64,000 bases of DNA, taken from Diabrotica undecimpunctata. Taxonomy: Eukaryota; Arthropoda; Insecta; Coleoptera; Chrysomelidae. Made by a program: the position numbers and the translations under genes. The notes below the pieces were generated by a model. The model had not been told where the DNA came from. It made no database searches and saw only the letters and a list, made by a program, of their open reading frames with translations. Where the stretch lies: NCBI RefSeq assembly GCF_040954645.1, contig NC_092809.1, positions 67,332,141 through 67,396,140 of the forward strand. The letters are read 5' to 3'. Positions 11,638 through 20,060 of the stretch are shown here, piece after piece. How positions within the stretch are numbered: position 1 is the first letter of the stretch; every line of letters starts with the position of its first letter.

Positions 11638-11935
11638 CTGAACCAAACAACACAACTGGTCAATATAATAAAGAAACGCAAGCTGGAATACTTCGGTCAC
11701 ATTATGAGACACTCTGAAAAATATGATCTTTTACATCTGATCATTCACGGAAAGATCCCAGGTAATCGTGGTCCTGGTAGAAGAAGAACATCATGGCTGA
11801 AAAATCTAAGGCAATGTTATGGAAAATCAACTACATCGTTATTTAGAGCTGCTGTCAATAAAGTCACGATAGCGAATATGGTAGCCAACATGATATCCAA
11901 CGATCGATAACGGTCATGGAACTAGAAGAAGAAGA
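11638..11935 (+). pseudogene. LINE A 3' fragment
   Basis: The plus strand reads KKRKLEYFGHIMRHSEKYDL, GPGRRRTSWLKNLRQCYG, LFRAAVNKVTIANMVAN and a stop after NDR. It is followed by GGAACTAGAAGAAGAAGAA. The frame is open throughout, so it is 5'-truncated but little decayed. The sequence has diverged from the 7.7-kb copy, suggesting a separate subfamily. Confidence 0.8.
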
Positions 11936-12487
11936 ACCGATTTAGCAATTCAAATAAAAGAACATTTAGTATTTTCATACGAACTTTCAATTAGTTATGC
12001 ACTCACAAATAATAATTACGAACATTCAATAGTCAGTAAGAACAGTTAATAACTAAACTAAAAACAGTGCGAGACAGACAGCTAACTTACAACCAAGTGC
12101 GGGTTAGTTTAATTTTTATACTACAGAATTCTTGTAATCTTTTTGTGTTCTTTTGAATTTAAATTTAATCAATTTTGTTATTTGCTATAATTGCTATCCA
12201 TCTTTAAATTTACTGTACCCGTTATAAGCCCATAAACTCGAGATAAGCCCATAAACAGCAAAGAGAGATTTTTTTTAAACAGCTTTATTTGAATTTTTAT
12301 TTAAATATTACCAGGCTCTCTTCGCTGATAATTTAATTTGTGAATGATTTTATTGTATTGTATCTGTGAAGGTATTTCTTGATCATAATACTGTGTATTT
12401 TATATATGTATACAACCATTTATTAATTGATGGTGCATTTTTTTTACTTGTTTATCTTCAGCCGCCTATATAATTGTGTTGTTGAAT
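11936..12487. other. Flank of the Gypsy insertion
   Basis: AT-rich and without recognisable coding sequence. Together with 14142-14495 it forms the DNA into which the Gypsy element inserted: removing 12492-14141 rejoins the two halves at a single ATAT. Confidence 0.4.
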
Positions 12488-12491
12488 ATAT

Positions 12492-12646
12492 TGTTACACT
12501 TCTTGAAAATTAAATTTATTCAACACCAACAATATGACAATACCATATAACTAACTGACAAGTATATAATAATTTTTTGACGTTTTAAACTTTACTATCT
12601 TTTTCGTCAATGGACTTTTCCTATATGGGATAAATCTTTCGTAACA
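12492..12646 (-). repeat. 3' LTR of compact Gypsy element
   Basis: 155 bp, TGTTACACTTC to TTTCGTAACA on the plus strand. It is adjacent to the polypurine tract, so it is the 3' LTR in the element's minus-strand orientation. Confidence 0.93.
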
Positions 12647-12660
12647 CTGCTTCCTCTTTT
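12647..12660 (-). other. Polypurine tract
   Basis: On the minus strand AAAAGAGGAAGCAG lies directly before the 3' LTR. It is the expected primer site for plus-strand DNA synthesis in LTR retrotransposons. Confidence 0.8.
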
Positions 12661-12664
12661 ATAG

Positions 12665-13534
12665 TTATTCGCCTCGAATAACTGGACTATCGGGAATCGA
12701 TTGAAGCCAACGAGGTGGATCAGTTCCATGGTATGGAGCTAGTCTCTCGATATGAACTACCTTGGGTTTACTTCTAGCGGAAAACTGGATGCGATAGATT
12801 AGATCATTTATTTTCTGCAGGACGGTGTATGGGCCTTCCCAGTTTCGTTGAAGTTTCGGACAAAGTCCTTTCTTACGTGTGGGATTGTATAACCATACTG
12901 GGTCACCTCTTGCGAAAGTTGTACCAGTAGTATGTATGTCGAGCCTGGCCTTGGCTTTATCACTTTGAAGCTTCAAACTTTTACGAGCAAATTCGTAGAC
13001 TTTTTCTAATTTTTCTTTCAAATTTTCAATGTAGGTCGAGAATGAACGTTCTTCTTCGCAGGGGGGCAATCTTCCGAAAATAAGATCTTGAGGAAGCTTC
13101 ATTTCTCTTCCGGTGATCATCATTGATGGAGAATAACCAGTTGCTTCATGTTCGGAACTTCTATAGGCTAACAGGAATAGAGGAAATAAACTATCCCAAT
13201 CTTTTTGATTATCAGAGACAAACATTGAAAGGTATTGACAAACAGTTCTATTATGTCTTTCGACCATTCCGTCTGATTGAGGATGGAGTGGCGTAGTGCG
13301 AGTTTTCTTAATACCCAAGATTTTCATTAATTCTTGCCATAATTCTGATTCAAAATTTCGTCCTTGATCAGAATGTAACTCTAAAGGAACTCCATGTCTT
13401 GATACGACGTGTGTTATAAATGCTTCTGCTACTGTAGTCGCTTCTTGATTAGGAAGGGGTACAATTTCAGGCCATTTTGAAAAATAATCCATTGCTACCA
13501 TTAAGTACTTGTTCCCTCGAATAAAAGTCGACAC
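12665..13534 (-). CDS. Gypsy integrase, core and C-terminal domains
   Basis: A 289-codon open frame with no internal stop. The catalytic DDE core is complete: AMDYFSKWPEI gives the first Asp, LHSDQGRNFE the second, and HPQSDGMVERHNRT the Glu at the usual spacing of about 35 residues. Downstream come FLLAYRSSEHEATGYSP and, near residue 235, a GPY/F-like module NWEGPYTVLQKINDLIYRIQ. It stops 18 bp from the LTR, as in Gypsy elements where integrase is the last Pol domain. The N-terminal HHCC zinc-binding region is missing because the inversion junction cuts just before RGNKYLMVAMD. No upstream gag-pol frame can express it, so any product would need an internal start. In Gypsy elements integrase inserts cDNA into chromosomal DNA. 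Confidence 0.9.
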   Translation of the reverse strand: MSTFIRGNKYLMVAMDYFSKWPEIVPLPNQEATTVAEAFITHVVSRHGVPLELHSDQGRNFESELWQELMKILGIKKTRTTPLHPQSDGMVERHNRTVCQYLSMFVSDNQKDWDSLFPLFLLAYRSSEHEATGYSPSMMITGREMKLPQDLIFGRLPPCEEERSFSTYIENLKEKLEKVYEFARKSLKLQSDKAKARLDIHTTGTTFARGDPVWLYNPTRKKGLCPKLQRNWEGPYTVLQKINDLIYRIQFSARSKPKVVHIERLAPYHGTDPPRWLQSIPDSPVIRGE

Positions 13535-13997
13535 TAAGGGGCGGGCGTCGGCTGTATCTAATAAAAGCCCCCAAATTCACACTTATACTTTACATAAAAA
13601 TGAACAGAATTTATTACTTAAGGGCTACGTTGAGAATCAAAAATGCACCTTTATTATTGATACCGGTGCAACCAGATCCTTTATTCGAACCGGATTTCTG
13701 AATGAGAAACTACAACCCACTAAAACAAACTTAGTTCTTGAAACAGCTTCAGGCCACACTATTCCGATTCATAGAGAGATAACGGCAACCATACAGATTG
13801 GTAACACCTTGATAAAACACATTTTCCTTGTAGCCGATATTAAAGACGAATGCGTTCTTGGGATGGATATTATGCAGAACAAATGTATCATAGATCTTCA
13901 AAATAAAATTTCGTTAATTGAAAATGAAGAAATCATAACCGCAGATAAACAAGAACCTATTTTATCCCACCGCTGCCACCAATGTTACACTTCTTGA
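13509..13997 (+). CDS. Gypsy retropepsin (aspartic protease) segment, inverted
   Basis: A 162-codon plus-strand frame. The active-site motif FIIDTGATRSFI lies near residue 50, and the C-terminal CVLGMDIMQ near residue 117 corresponds to the ILG helix motif of retropepsins. Length and motif spacing fit a complete protease domain. It runs opposite to the integrase and reads into the PBS and LTR, so the last residues (HRCHQCYTS) are not native. The native start is not visible: the first codons overlap the antisense of integrase. In an intact element this domain would process the Gag-Pol polyprotein. Confidence 0.85.
   Translation: MFPRIKVDTKGRASAVSNKSPQIHTYTLHKNEQNLLLKGYVENQKCTFIIDTGATRSFIRTGFLNEKLQPTKTNLVLETASGHTIPIHREITATIQIGNTLIKHIFLVADIKDECVLGMDIMQNKCIIDLQNKISLIENEEIITADKQEPILSHRCHQCYTS
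13965..13981 (-). other. Primer binding site
   Basis: On the minus strand TGGTGGCAGCGGTGGGA lies one base inside the 5' LTR. It begins with TGG, the complement of a tRNA 3' CCA. Which tRNA primes it cannot be decided by eye. Confidence 0.7.
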
Positions 13998-14137
13998 AAA
14001 TTAAATTTATTCAACACCAACAATATGACAATACCATATAACTAACTGACAAGTATATAATAATTTTTTGACGTTTTAAACTTCACTATCTTTTTCGTCA
14101 ATGGACTTTTCCTATATGGGATAAATCTTTCGTAACA
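13983..14137 (-). repeat. 5' LTR of compact Gypsy element
   Basis: 155 bp and nearly identical to 12492-12646. It neighbours the PBS, so it is the 5' LTR in the minus orientation. Confidence 0.93.
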
Positions 14138-14141
14138 ATAT

Positions 14142-14495
14142 TGTTTTGTTTTATCCATGAATTTTATTTCTCGATTCCTAATAAGCTTCCTGATAAAATA
14201 ATACCTCTGAATATTTGCTTATTACATTAAATTATTATTATATCTTCGACCAGGAGAAATATCAGGCTGATTAAGTTTCGTAGGTAAGTAGGTGGACGGA
14301 GTCCACCTAATATATTTATTATTTGTTTATGTAGTGTGTTGGCAAAATTTATTGAATAATTAACTGTTGATATCTTTACGTGGATTTGGTCTCAGAACCT
14401 AAATATCTTTTCTTATCTCTTTTCGTTTCTAAGGTTTCTTAACTTTCCCCTAACTTTTGGTCCTAATGAACAAAAAAATTTCTTAACGTCTTTAG
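14142..14495. other. Flank with short perfect hairpin
   Basis: No coding sequence. A 9-bp perfect stem with a 3-nt loop is at 14289-14309 (TAGGTGGAC-GGA-GTCCACCTA). The right edge merges into the 5'-truncated R2-like ORF. Confidence 0.4.
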
Positions 14496-15419
14496 CAGAA
14501 ATGGGGGCATGCTCCCACTCAAGAGGGTGGCTTGGGCGTCATGGCCATGGCCATGCACGTCCCAGCTATTATGAGACGGAGACTTACAAAACTGAGAACC
14601 TCAGCTACTGACACATCGTACATAACCCTCAGTCTTCCATATATGTCCCGTCTCTGGGAGAAAATCCTTAAATGGACCACAACATCGGCAGGTAATTCAG
14701 CATACATCGCACGTGAATTGAGCCAGAAACTTGAGGACGGCTATAGTGGTAACGGACTTCGGCAGGGCTCTTCACACTCCGAAAGCTCGGCCTGGATAAG
14801 CAATTCACCGCCCTACTGGTCGGGGAGAGACTTCGTTAAGGCTATTCAACTGCGAGGAAATCTCCTACCATCGAGAGGCGTCCCTTCAAATCCACCTCAC
14901 GAAAGACGGTGCCGAAAGGGATGCGAACGTAACGAGAGCCTAAGTCATGTATTACAGAAATGCCCCGCATCACATTGGCATCGCATTAAGAGACATGACC
15001 AGCTCGTTACGTGTTTACGTAAAGCAGTTGAGAAAAAAGGGTGGACATGCGAGGTCGAGCCGCGTATCAGATGCACGGACGGGACTCTTAAAATTCCTGA
15101 CCTTGTCGCACATCTGAATGAGCAGGTAATTGTCGTGGACGTTGCCGTCAGCTGGGAGGGGCCTGAACCCCTAAGTACAGCTGCTGCGAATAAAACAGCA
15201 CTGTACACAGAGCCTCGATTTCTTCAGACCATGCAGACCCGATATCCAGGGAAGCAAATTTGCATGGCACCTCTAATCATCGGCGCTCGCGGAACTTGGT
15301 GTCAGTCAAATTCTCGTGTCCTGAGAATTTTTAACCTTTCAAGGTTTGACGTCCGCAATCTTATCACGAAGGCAATTATGGGTGGCATCCATATTCATAG
15401 TTATTTCATGAGGTCCTAA
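14496..15419 (+). pseudogene. R2-clade retrotransposon, C-terminal part with RLE endonuclease
   Basis: The frame is open from just after a stop at about 14493 to 15419. It carries GHAPTQEGGLGV, the thumb/linker region of R2 proteins, and near residue 125 of the 295-codon portion the C-terminal zinc knuckle CRKGCERNESLSHVLQKCP with SHWHRIKRHD. The restriction-like endonuclease follows: KIPDLVAHLNEQVIVVDV with the PD...D core, then SWEGPEPLSTAAANK, ICMAPLIIGARGTWC and a YFMRS end. This endonuclease makes the target-site nick. The RT domain and everything upstream are missing, as expected for 5' truncation during target-primed reverse transcription. The surviving frame is undamaged and clearly richer in G+C than the surrounding DNA. 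Flanks are not 28S rDNA. Confidence 0.9.
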
Positions 15420-15884
15420 CATGAATAACTTATGAAATCTACGTTTCGAATATCACATATCGGCTTCTTCCTATCGTGGGCCCTACGTTCGTCTAGTTAG
15501 GGTTTTACTATATGACTACTTGAATGTTGTTACGTCCTTTATGTCTGTGTCGTCCTTTATCTACATATTTTTACTATTTTTAAACTTTATTTTTATTAGC
15601 AGCCCTTATTGGCTGCTGGCTAATTTTCCAAGCCCACGATACCGTGTGGCATTGGTTTTTACTGCAGGGGGGGACGGTCGGCTCGAACGATTTTACTGGC
15701 CAAAGATCGGGCCATAAAGAGCCATACGCTGCTGGTTTGTTACTTTCCGGATCGGAACGGGGAGGAACAGACCAGCAGGAGAGGGCCGGTTTTCGGATGA
15801 CGGGGGTTGGTTAAGTGATGAACGAAGCCACCCAACCGGGCATCGCCCGGCCTCCAAACTAAAAGAGGATATGGCTCCACTCTG
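15420..15884 (+). other. Probable R2 3' UTR, structured and GC-rich
   Basis: About 465 nt between the R2 stop and the Jockey coding sequence. The distal 250 nt is notably GC-rich with several inverted segments, for example ACCGGGC...GCCCGG near 15834-15850 and CTGCTGGT...ACCAGCAG near 15728-15780. R2 3' UTRs fold to bind the element protein, so structure here is expected. There is no poly(A) end. The sequence stops at TAGCCACTTG, which belongs to the Jockey element. Confidence 0.6.
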
Positions 15885-16720
15885 ATAGCCACTTGTGGAC
15901 AAGTGCGTCTTCTTGTTGTAAATGTGATTTGGGCTGATTTTTTGCTACTGACGTTAATTTTTCATTTTGTCAAATAATTCTCTAATATATGCAAGTAATT
16001 TTGCAGCTTTTTAGATGCTCTGTCTGGGTCTTTCTTTGAAACTAAAACGGCTGTGTCATCGGCAAAAGTCGCCACTTTGACCTCACCTGTACTAGGTATG
16101 TCAGCAGTAAAGATTAGGTACAGGAAGGGACCGAGGATACTTCCCTGAGGAACTCCGGATTGGATTGAGTGATAGGTTAAGATATTATTATTGATTTTTA
16201 CTTGGAACGAACGTTCGTTAATATAGGACTTCAGGATAAGGTACATATGGTTAGGCAGTAAAGATTTTAATTTATGTAGCAAACCGTTGTGCCAGTCTTT
16301 ATCAAAAACCTGCTGAATATGGAGAAATACTAAGGCACACATAGTCTTTTCTTCCAGACTTTTTTTGATTTTATTTACTATTCTATGACACTGTTGGATT
16401 GTTGAATATTTTTGACAGAAAGCAAACTGATGTTCGGGTATTATGTTCTCGAGTGGTACAGTTTCGCTTATTCTATTTAGCAGATGTCTTTTAAATATCT
16501 TGGGCATCAAGGGTAACAAGCTTATCGTACGATAGAAAGAAGGTTATGCAGGCTGTATACTGTATAGCTGTATTACTGTTTCCCTTTGTTTCCACTCACT
16601 ATAATATGAGCATATTTCCACTGGATTGGAATAGGGCTTAACTGCAGCATTCTATTATAGATAACAGTAACAATGATACAATTTAACAACACTTTATTGA
16701 AATAGGTTAAGTGATTTCGG
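15885..16720 (-). pseudogene. Jockey-like LINE reverse transcriptase
   Basis: The minus strand encodes PIPIQWKYAHIIVSGNKGKQ (RT block 1). After a frame break near 16520-16570 a 185-codon frame follows with IIPEHQFAFCQKYSTIQQ, HIQQVFDKDWHNGLLHKL (first catalytic Asp), SGVPQGSILGPFLYLIFTAD and VATFADDTAVLV (FADD box). The frame stops after ENYLTK, but coding similarity continues in another frame (AQITFTTRRRTCPQVAI) to 15885, where the R2 3' end abuts. The endonuclease and the RT C-terminus are missing. The layout is typical of the Jockey clade. Confidence 0.85.
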
Positions 16721-16757
16721 ATATTAGCGTAGACAAACACCGTGACACGAATTTTTA

Positions 16758-18394
16758 TATACAGATTAGCCCAAAAGTCTGAAAACAACCAATTATCTCG
16801 TAAATTGCTAGATTTTAATAAATTTATATATTTAAATATAGAATGCTGTGATTTTGACATTTGTTCACCATTTACAATATTAACTAAAACTGACAGTAGT
16901 TGTGTTTCGAAAAGTTTCGAAAAGATAAATTGCTTCTCTAAAATGGCTCTTAACGAAAAAGAACGAATTACTATTCTAATGATACGAGAGTACGGTGTCA
17001 GAAAAAGATCTTATTGTGAAGTAGCCAACTTGTTGAATGACACTTTCCCAAACCGTTCTCTTATTCATAAGAAGACGGTACAAAAAACTGTAAAGCGATT
17101 TGAGGAATCTGCAGAAGTAAAAGATAGATACCGATCAGGTAGACCGAAAAGAGTTATGAATGACAACCAAACTTTAGATATAATGCAAAGTTTTGTTGAA
17201 GATCCACATACATCCTCACGCAGGGTTGCATAAGTACATGATGTAGGTCGTTCTTTAGTCTTACGTGTATTACGTAAGAATAAATTTAAATTGCAAAATT
17301 AACTTATAGCAAGAATTAAGTGAAGATGACTTCGATCGTAGATTAAGGTTTACTGAGGTAATGATGGATAAAATTGAAAATGATGAAAATTTCGTTAACA
17401 GAATATGTTTTTTCCATGTAGCAACCGTTTCACTGTGTGGAAGTGTAAATCGACACAATTTAAGGTACTGGAGTGACGTAAATCCACACTGGATGCGTGA
17501 AAACCATACTCAGAGACCACAAAAATTAAATGTATGGTTAGGTATAGATGGTACTCAGTTAATTGGGCCATTTTTTATCGAAGGAAATTTAACGTCAGAT
17601 AGGTACGAAATGTTACTTAGAAATAAAATTGTACCTACACTAAGAAATTTGTTTGGGGCCAATTATCAGATATGGTTTCAGCAAGATGGAGCTCCAGCTC
17701 ATTTTGGTGTAAATTTTTGGCTCATTTATTTAGATGAGATATTTTCCAGACGATGGATTGGTAGACGAGGTAAGAATTGAATGGCCTCCACTTTCACCTG
17801 ATTTCAATCCTAAAAATTATTTTTATTGGGGATACTTGAAAATTTCAGTTTACAAAACTAAACCAGCAAGTCTTGCAGAGCTAGGACATTGAATTATCAA
17901 TGAATCTCGAATAATTTCTAAAAAATCATGGAGAAATGTAGTAGACGCATTCTACCATCGATTAGGGCACTGTCAACTCACAAATGGAGCACTTCATAAA
18001 GTAACCATTATGTTAAAAAATGTTGTAATCTATCAATTGTTACGTTTTAATGTAGTTTAAAATAGTTAGTATTAAAAAATTTATTGAGACAATTAGGCGT
18101 TGCCAGACTTCTGTTTTGTGTATTTAAGATCTTCCAGACTACATAAAATCATAAGTGTTACATATGGTTGAACTCGTATTGAATAGGAAATTTCAATAAT
18201 GACTGAATATACAGGGTGACAAATTTGAAAAACCAAAGTTACTAATAATATAAGAGAAACAGCAAATCTGGCAATATTGCAAATATCAAATATGGAATCT
18301 CTATATACCAAAATAGGTGTACCTCAAATTTTGTACAATTATGACTAGCAATTTACGAGATAATTGGCCGTTTCCAGACTTTTGGGCCACTCTA
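16758..18394 (+). mobile_element. mariner-type DNA transposon
   Basis: Inverted termini of roughly 50 bp: left from 16758 (AGCCCAAAAGTCTGAAAACA, then CAATTATCTCGTAAATTGCT) and right to 18394, its reverse complement with a few changes (GCCCAAAAGTCTGGAAACGG). TA dinucleotides flank both ends, as expected for Tc1/mariner integration. The total of about 1.64 kb exceeds the usual 1.3 kb because an extra block of about 275 bp lies before the right terminus; a TIR-like motif (AATTAGGCGTTGCCAGACTT) also occurs at about 18090. A transposase relic sits inside. Confidence 0.88.
16943..18060 (+). pseudogene. mariner transposase (inactive)
   Basis: The start at 16943 gives MALNEKERITILMIREYG, a helix-turn-helix region (EVANLLNDTFPN, KKTVQKTVKRFEES) and a GRPKR linker. 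A stop ends the first part at about 17232. The catalytic part resumes near 17361 with CFFHVATVSLCGSVNRHNLR, then PHWMRENHTQRPQKLNVW, QIWFQQDGAPAHF and, after another frameshift, EWPPLSPDFNP. Family members have FSDEATF at the first catalytic position; here it reads FFHVATV, so the first Asp is lost. The second (QQDGAPAH) and third (SPDFNP) acidic residues persist. Stops, frameshifts and the lost Asp make it inactive. Confidence 0.87.
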
Positions 18395-19439
18395 TATAAA
18401 AATATTAAATAAAAGAAAATTATTTTTAAATCAAACACTTTTTACAATTATTTAAACCTTAAACGCCTAAACCCACATCTAAAGTAAATCCGCTGTCATA
18501 CCTAAATCAAACAGGTCAATTAATTTTATAAGGCAGTTTTTAAAAACTTGTTCAAAAAGTCAGTACCATAATTTAAATTTGTGTTTACAACTCCCCGTCA
18601 TTTAAGCCCTTTTCGATACTTAATTATTCATGGCTTAATTTCTCAAATTTCCATTAAAAGTCCCGAATCACAAAATATAAAATATTATTATCAAGTTTGA
18701 CGGTTTTCCATAATTCATCAGAACCTTCCACGTGAAAGTTTTGGACTATAACTTTTAGTAAAGCAGGGCCGGGGTGCTCGGCTTTATAAATACACCGACA
18801 AGTTCATTGTATTGACAAAATGTTCGGATAATATTTATATATTATTTATAATTAGATAAAGAGTATATAAATTTTATAAAAATACGAGTAATACATTTTA
18901 AATAGTTATTTAGGATCAGAGATATAACAGATTTTCAGCAGAGGACGTTCTCCGTCTATGACTTCATGACAGGAGGCAGTTATGATCTTAAGCTACTAAT
19001 TTGTTAATCAATACTTGGTTCATGTTCTACGTTCAAGTGGAATTGCTTCCTCTACCCTCTTCCTAATATACTAATCTGCAGTTGAAATTTCTCATATCAA
19101 TAATCACTAGTTCTTCATGTAGTGCAGTTTATTAAGGATTTTCCGAATTCCATCAACATGTAGGGATTTTCTTAAAATTTTTAAATTAAATAGAGAATAC
19201 CTTAACAAGCAAAATCTACCCTATGTCGAAGTGTGCCTTGAAGTTGAAATTCACCCCAACTGGGAGTTAGGAACCTTTATATTAAAAATAACTTCAATAA
19301 TTGACAGAAAATATATATTCTAATCAAAAAATAATTAATAATACGATTAGACTTATTTCTGATTAAAAATTTCAATTTTTCTAACGTTTCAATGGAGTTT
19401 TCACGATAAACTCAAAAACATTTTATCGAAAAAACTGTT
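18395..19439. other. Unassigned 1-kb region
   Basis: No ORF of note. GGCTTTATAAATACA at 18779-18793 resembles a TATA box in a locally GC-richer patch (GGGCCGGGGTGCTCG), but no downstream coding region follows. No terminal repeats were found. Confidence 0.3.
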
Positions 19440-19515
19440 ATGCTGCCATGAGAACATAACCAAAGAGCGCAAATTAGACTATCTTGGCCATGTTACAAGA
19501 AAGAAACAGACATTT
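19440..19515 (+). pseudogene. Short LINE C-terminal relic
   Basis: NITKERKLDYLGHVTRKKQT matches the TRKLEYLGHIxRG block of LINE A. No tail or further blocks follow. It is a very short decayed relic. Confidence 0.45.
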
Positions 19516-19953
19516 AGCATCCCCCAAAACTAAAAATCTAGGGTAAGTAAGTCTGGTGACTGGGTGGGCTATTTTATTGTACTTTAATAAAACGTACTCA
19601 GAATATATTCACGAAATCTTGAAAATTATTGCCAAAAATGCGTTAGTACTCTACCGATTGCGTCATAAAAAATAGCAAACAAACTCCGTATATTGAGTTA
19701 ATTTAATTAACATATTATTTAGTTTATATAATAAATAAATTTACAATCAAACAATTATATATAACAGCGGTACAGGCCTTAAAGGTCACTGGCTTCTAGA
19801 AACTTGGTTATTTCCCTCCATTTTTTTCGGTCCCTTGCTTTCTTTCTCCAATTTCTCACGTCTATTTCTGCCAAGTCTTGCTTTACTACTTCCAACCATT
19901 TCTTCTTTGGACGTCCTCTTCTTTTTCTTCATTTCTCCCTCCTTCAGTAATTA

Positions 19954-20060
19954 CTATTTAAATGGGAATAAGCCACAATTAAAGGTTAAACTAAGGTTAT
20001 TGACGTTTCAATTTCCACTCCTAAAATGCCACAAGAAAATAGCTTCAGAACAATACTTAA
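19954..20060. repeat. Partial copy of the foldback element, inside LINE B
   Basis: TTTAAATGGGAATAAGCCAC (from 19957) through TTGACGTTTCAATTTCCACT is one arm of the hairpin repeat described at 43881. It is followed by ATGCCACAAGAAAATAGCTT (20036-20055), the reverse complement of a block next to that hairpin at 43850-43869. It splits the C-terminal region of LINE B. Confidence 0.75.

Larger units (their letters stand above)
12492..14137 (-). mobile_element. Compact rearranged Gypsy-type LTR retrotransposon
   Basis: Two direct 155-bp repeats (12492-12646 and 13983-14137) bound a 1336-bp interior. They are flanked by a 4-bp target duplication ATAT (12488-12491 and 14138-14141). The ends are TGTTAC/GTAACA inverted repeats. 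Read on the minus strand the element has a 5' LTR, a PBS-like TGGTGGCAGCGG, integrase, a polypurine tract and a 3' LTR, as in Gypsy. Gag, RT and RNase H are absent, and the protease segment lies in the opposite orientation. I found a single difference between the LTRs (T versus C near 12592 and 14083), so insertion was recent. It cannot transpose without help in trans. Confidence 0.92.

Noticed and set aside
14519..15208. Minus-strand ORFs over the R2 region
   Set aside because: They are shadows of the R2 frame; the plus-strand frame carries the RLE and zinc motifs.
15880..15900. 28S rRNA gene flank for the R2-like element
   Set aside because: Only TAGCCA plus two further bases of the 28S site match, and the sequence beyond is clearly Jockey coding DNA, so this is not an rDNA insertion.
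18779..18795. TATA-box promoter near 18.78 kb
   Set aside because: No transcribed or coding unit follows, so the match is probably chance in AT-rich DNA.
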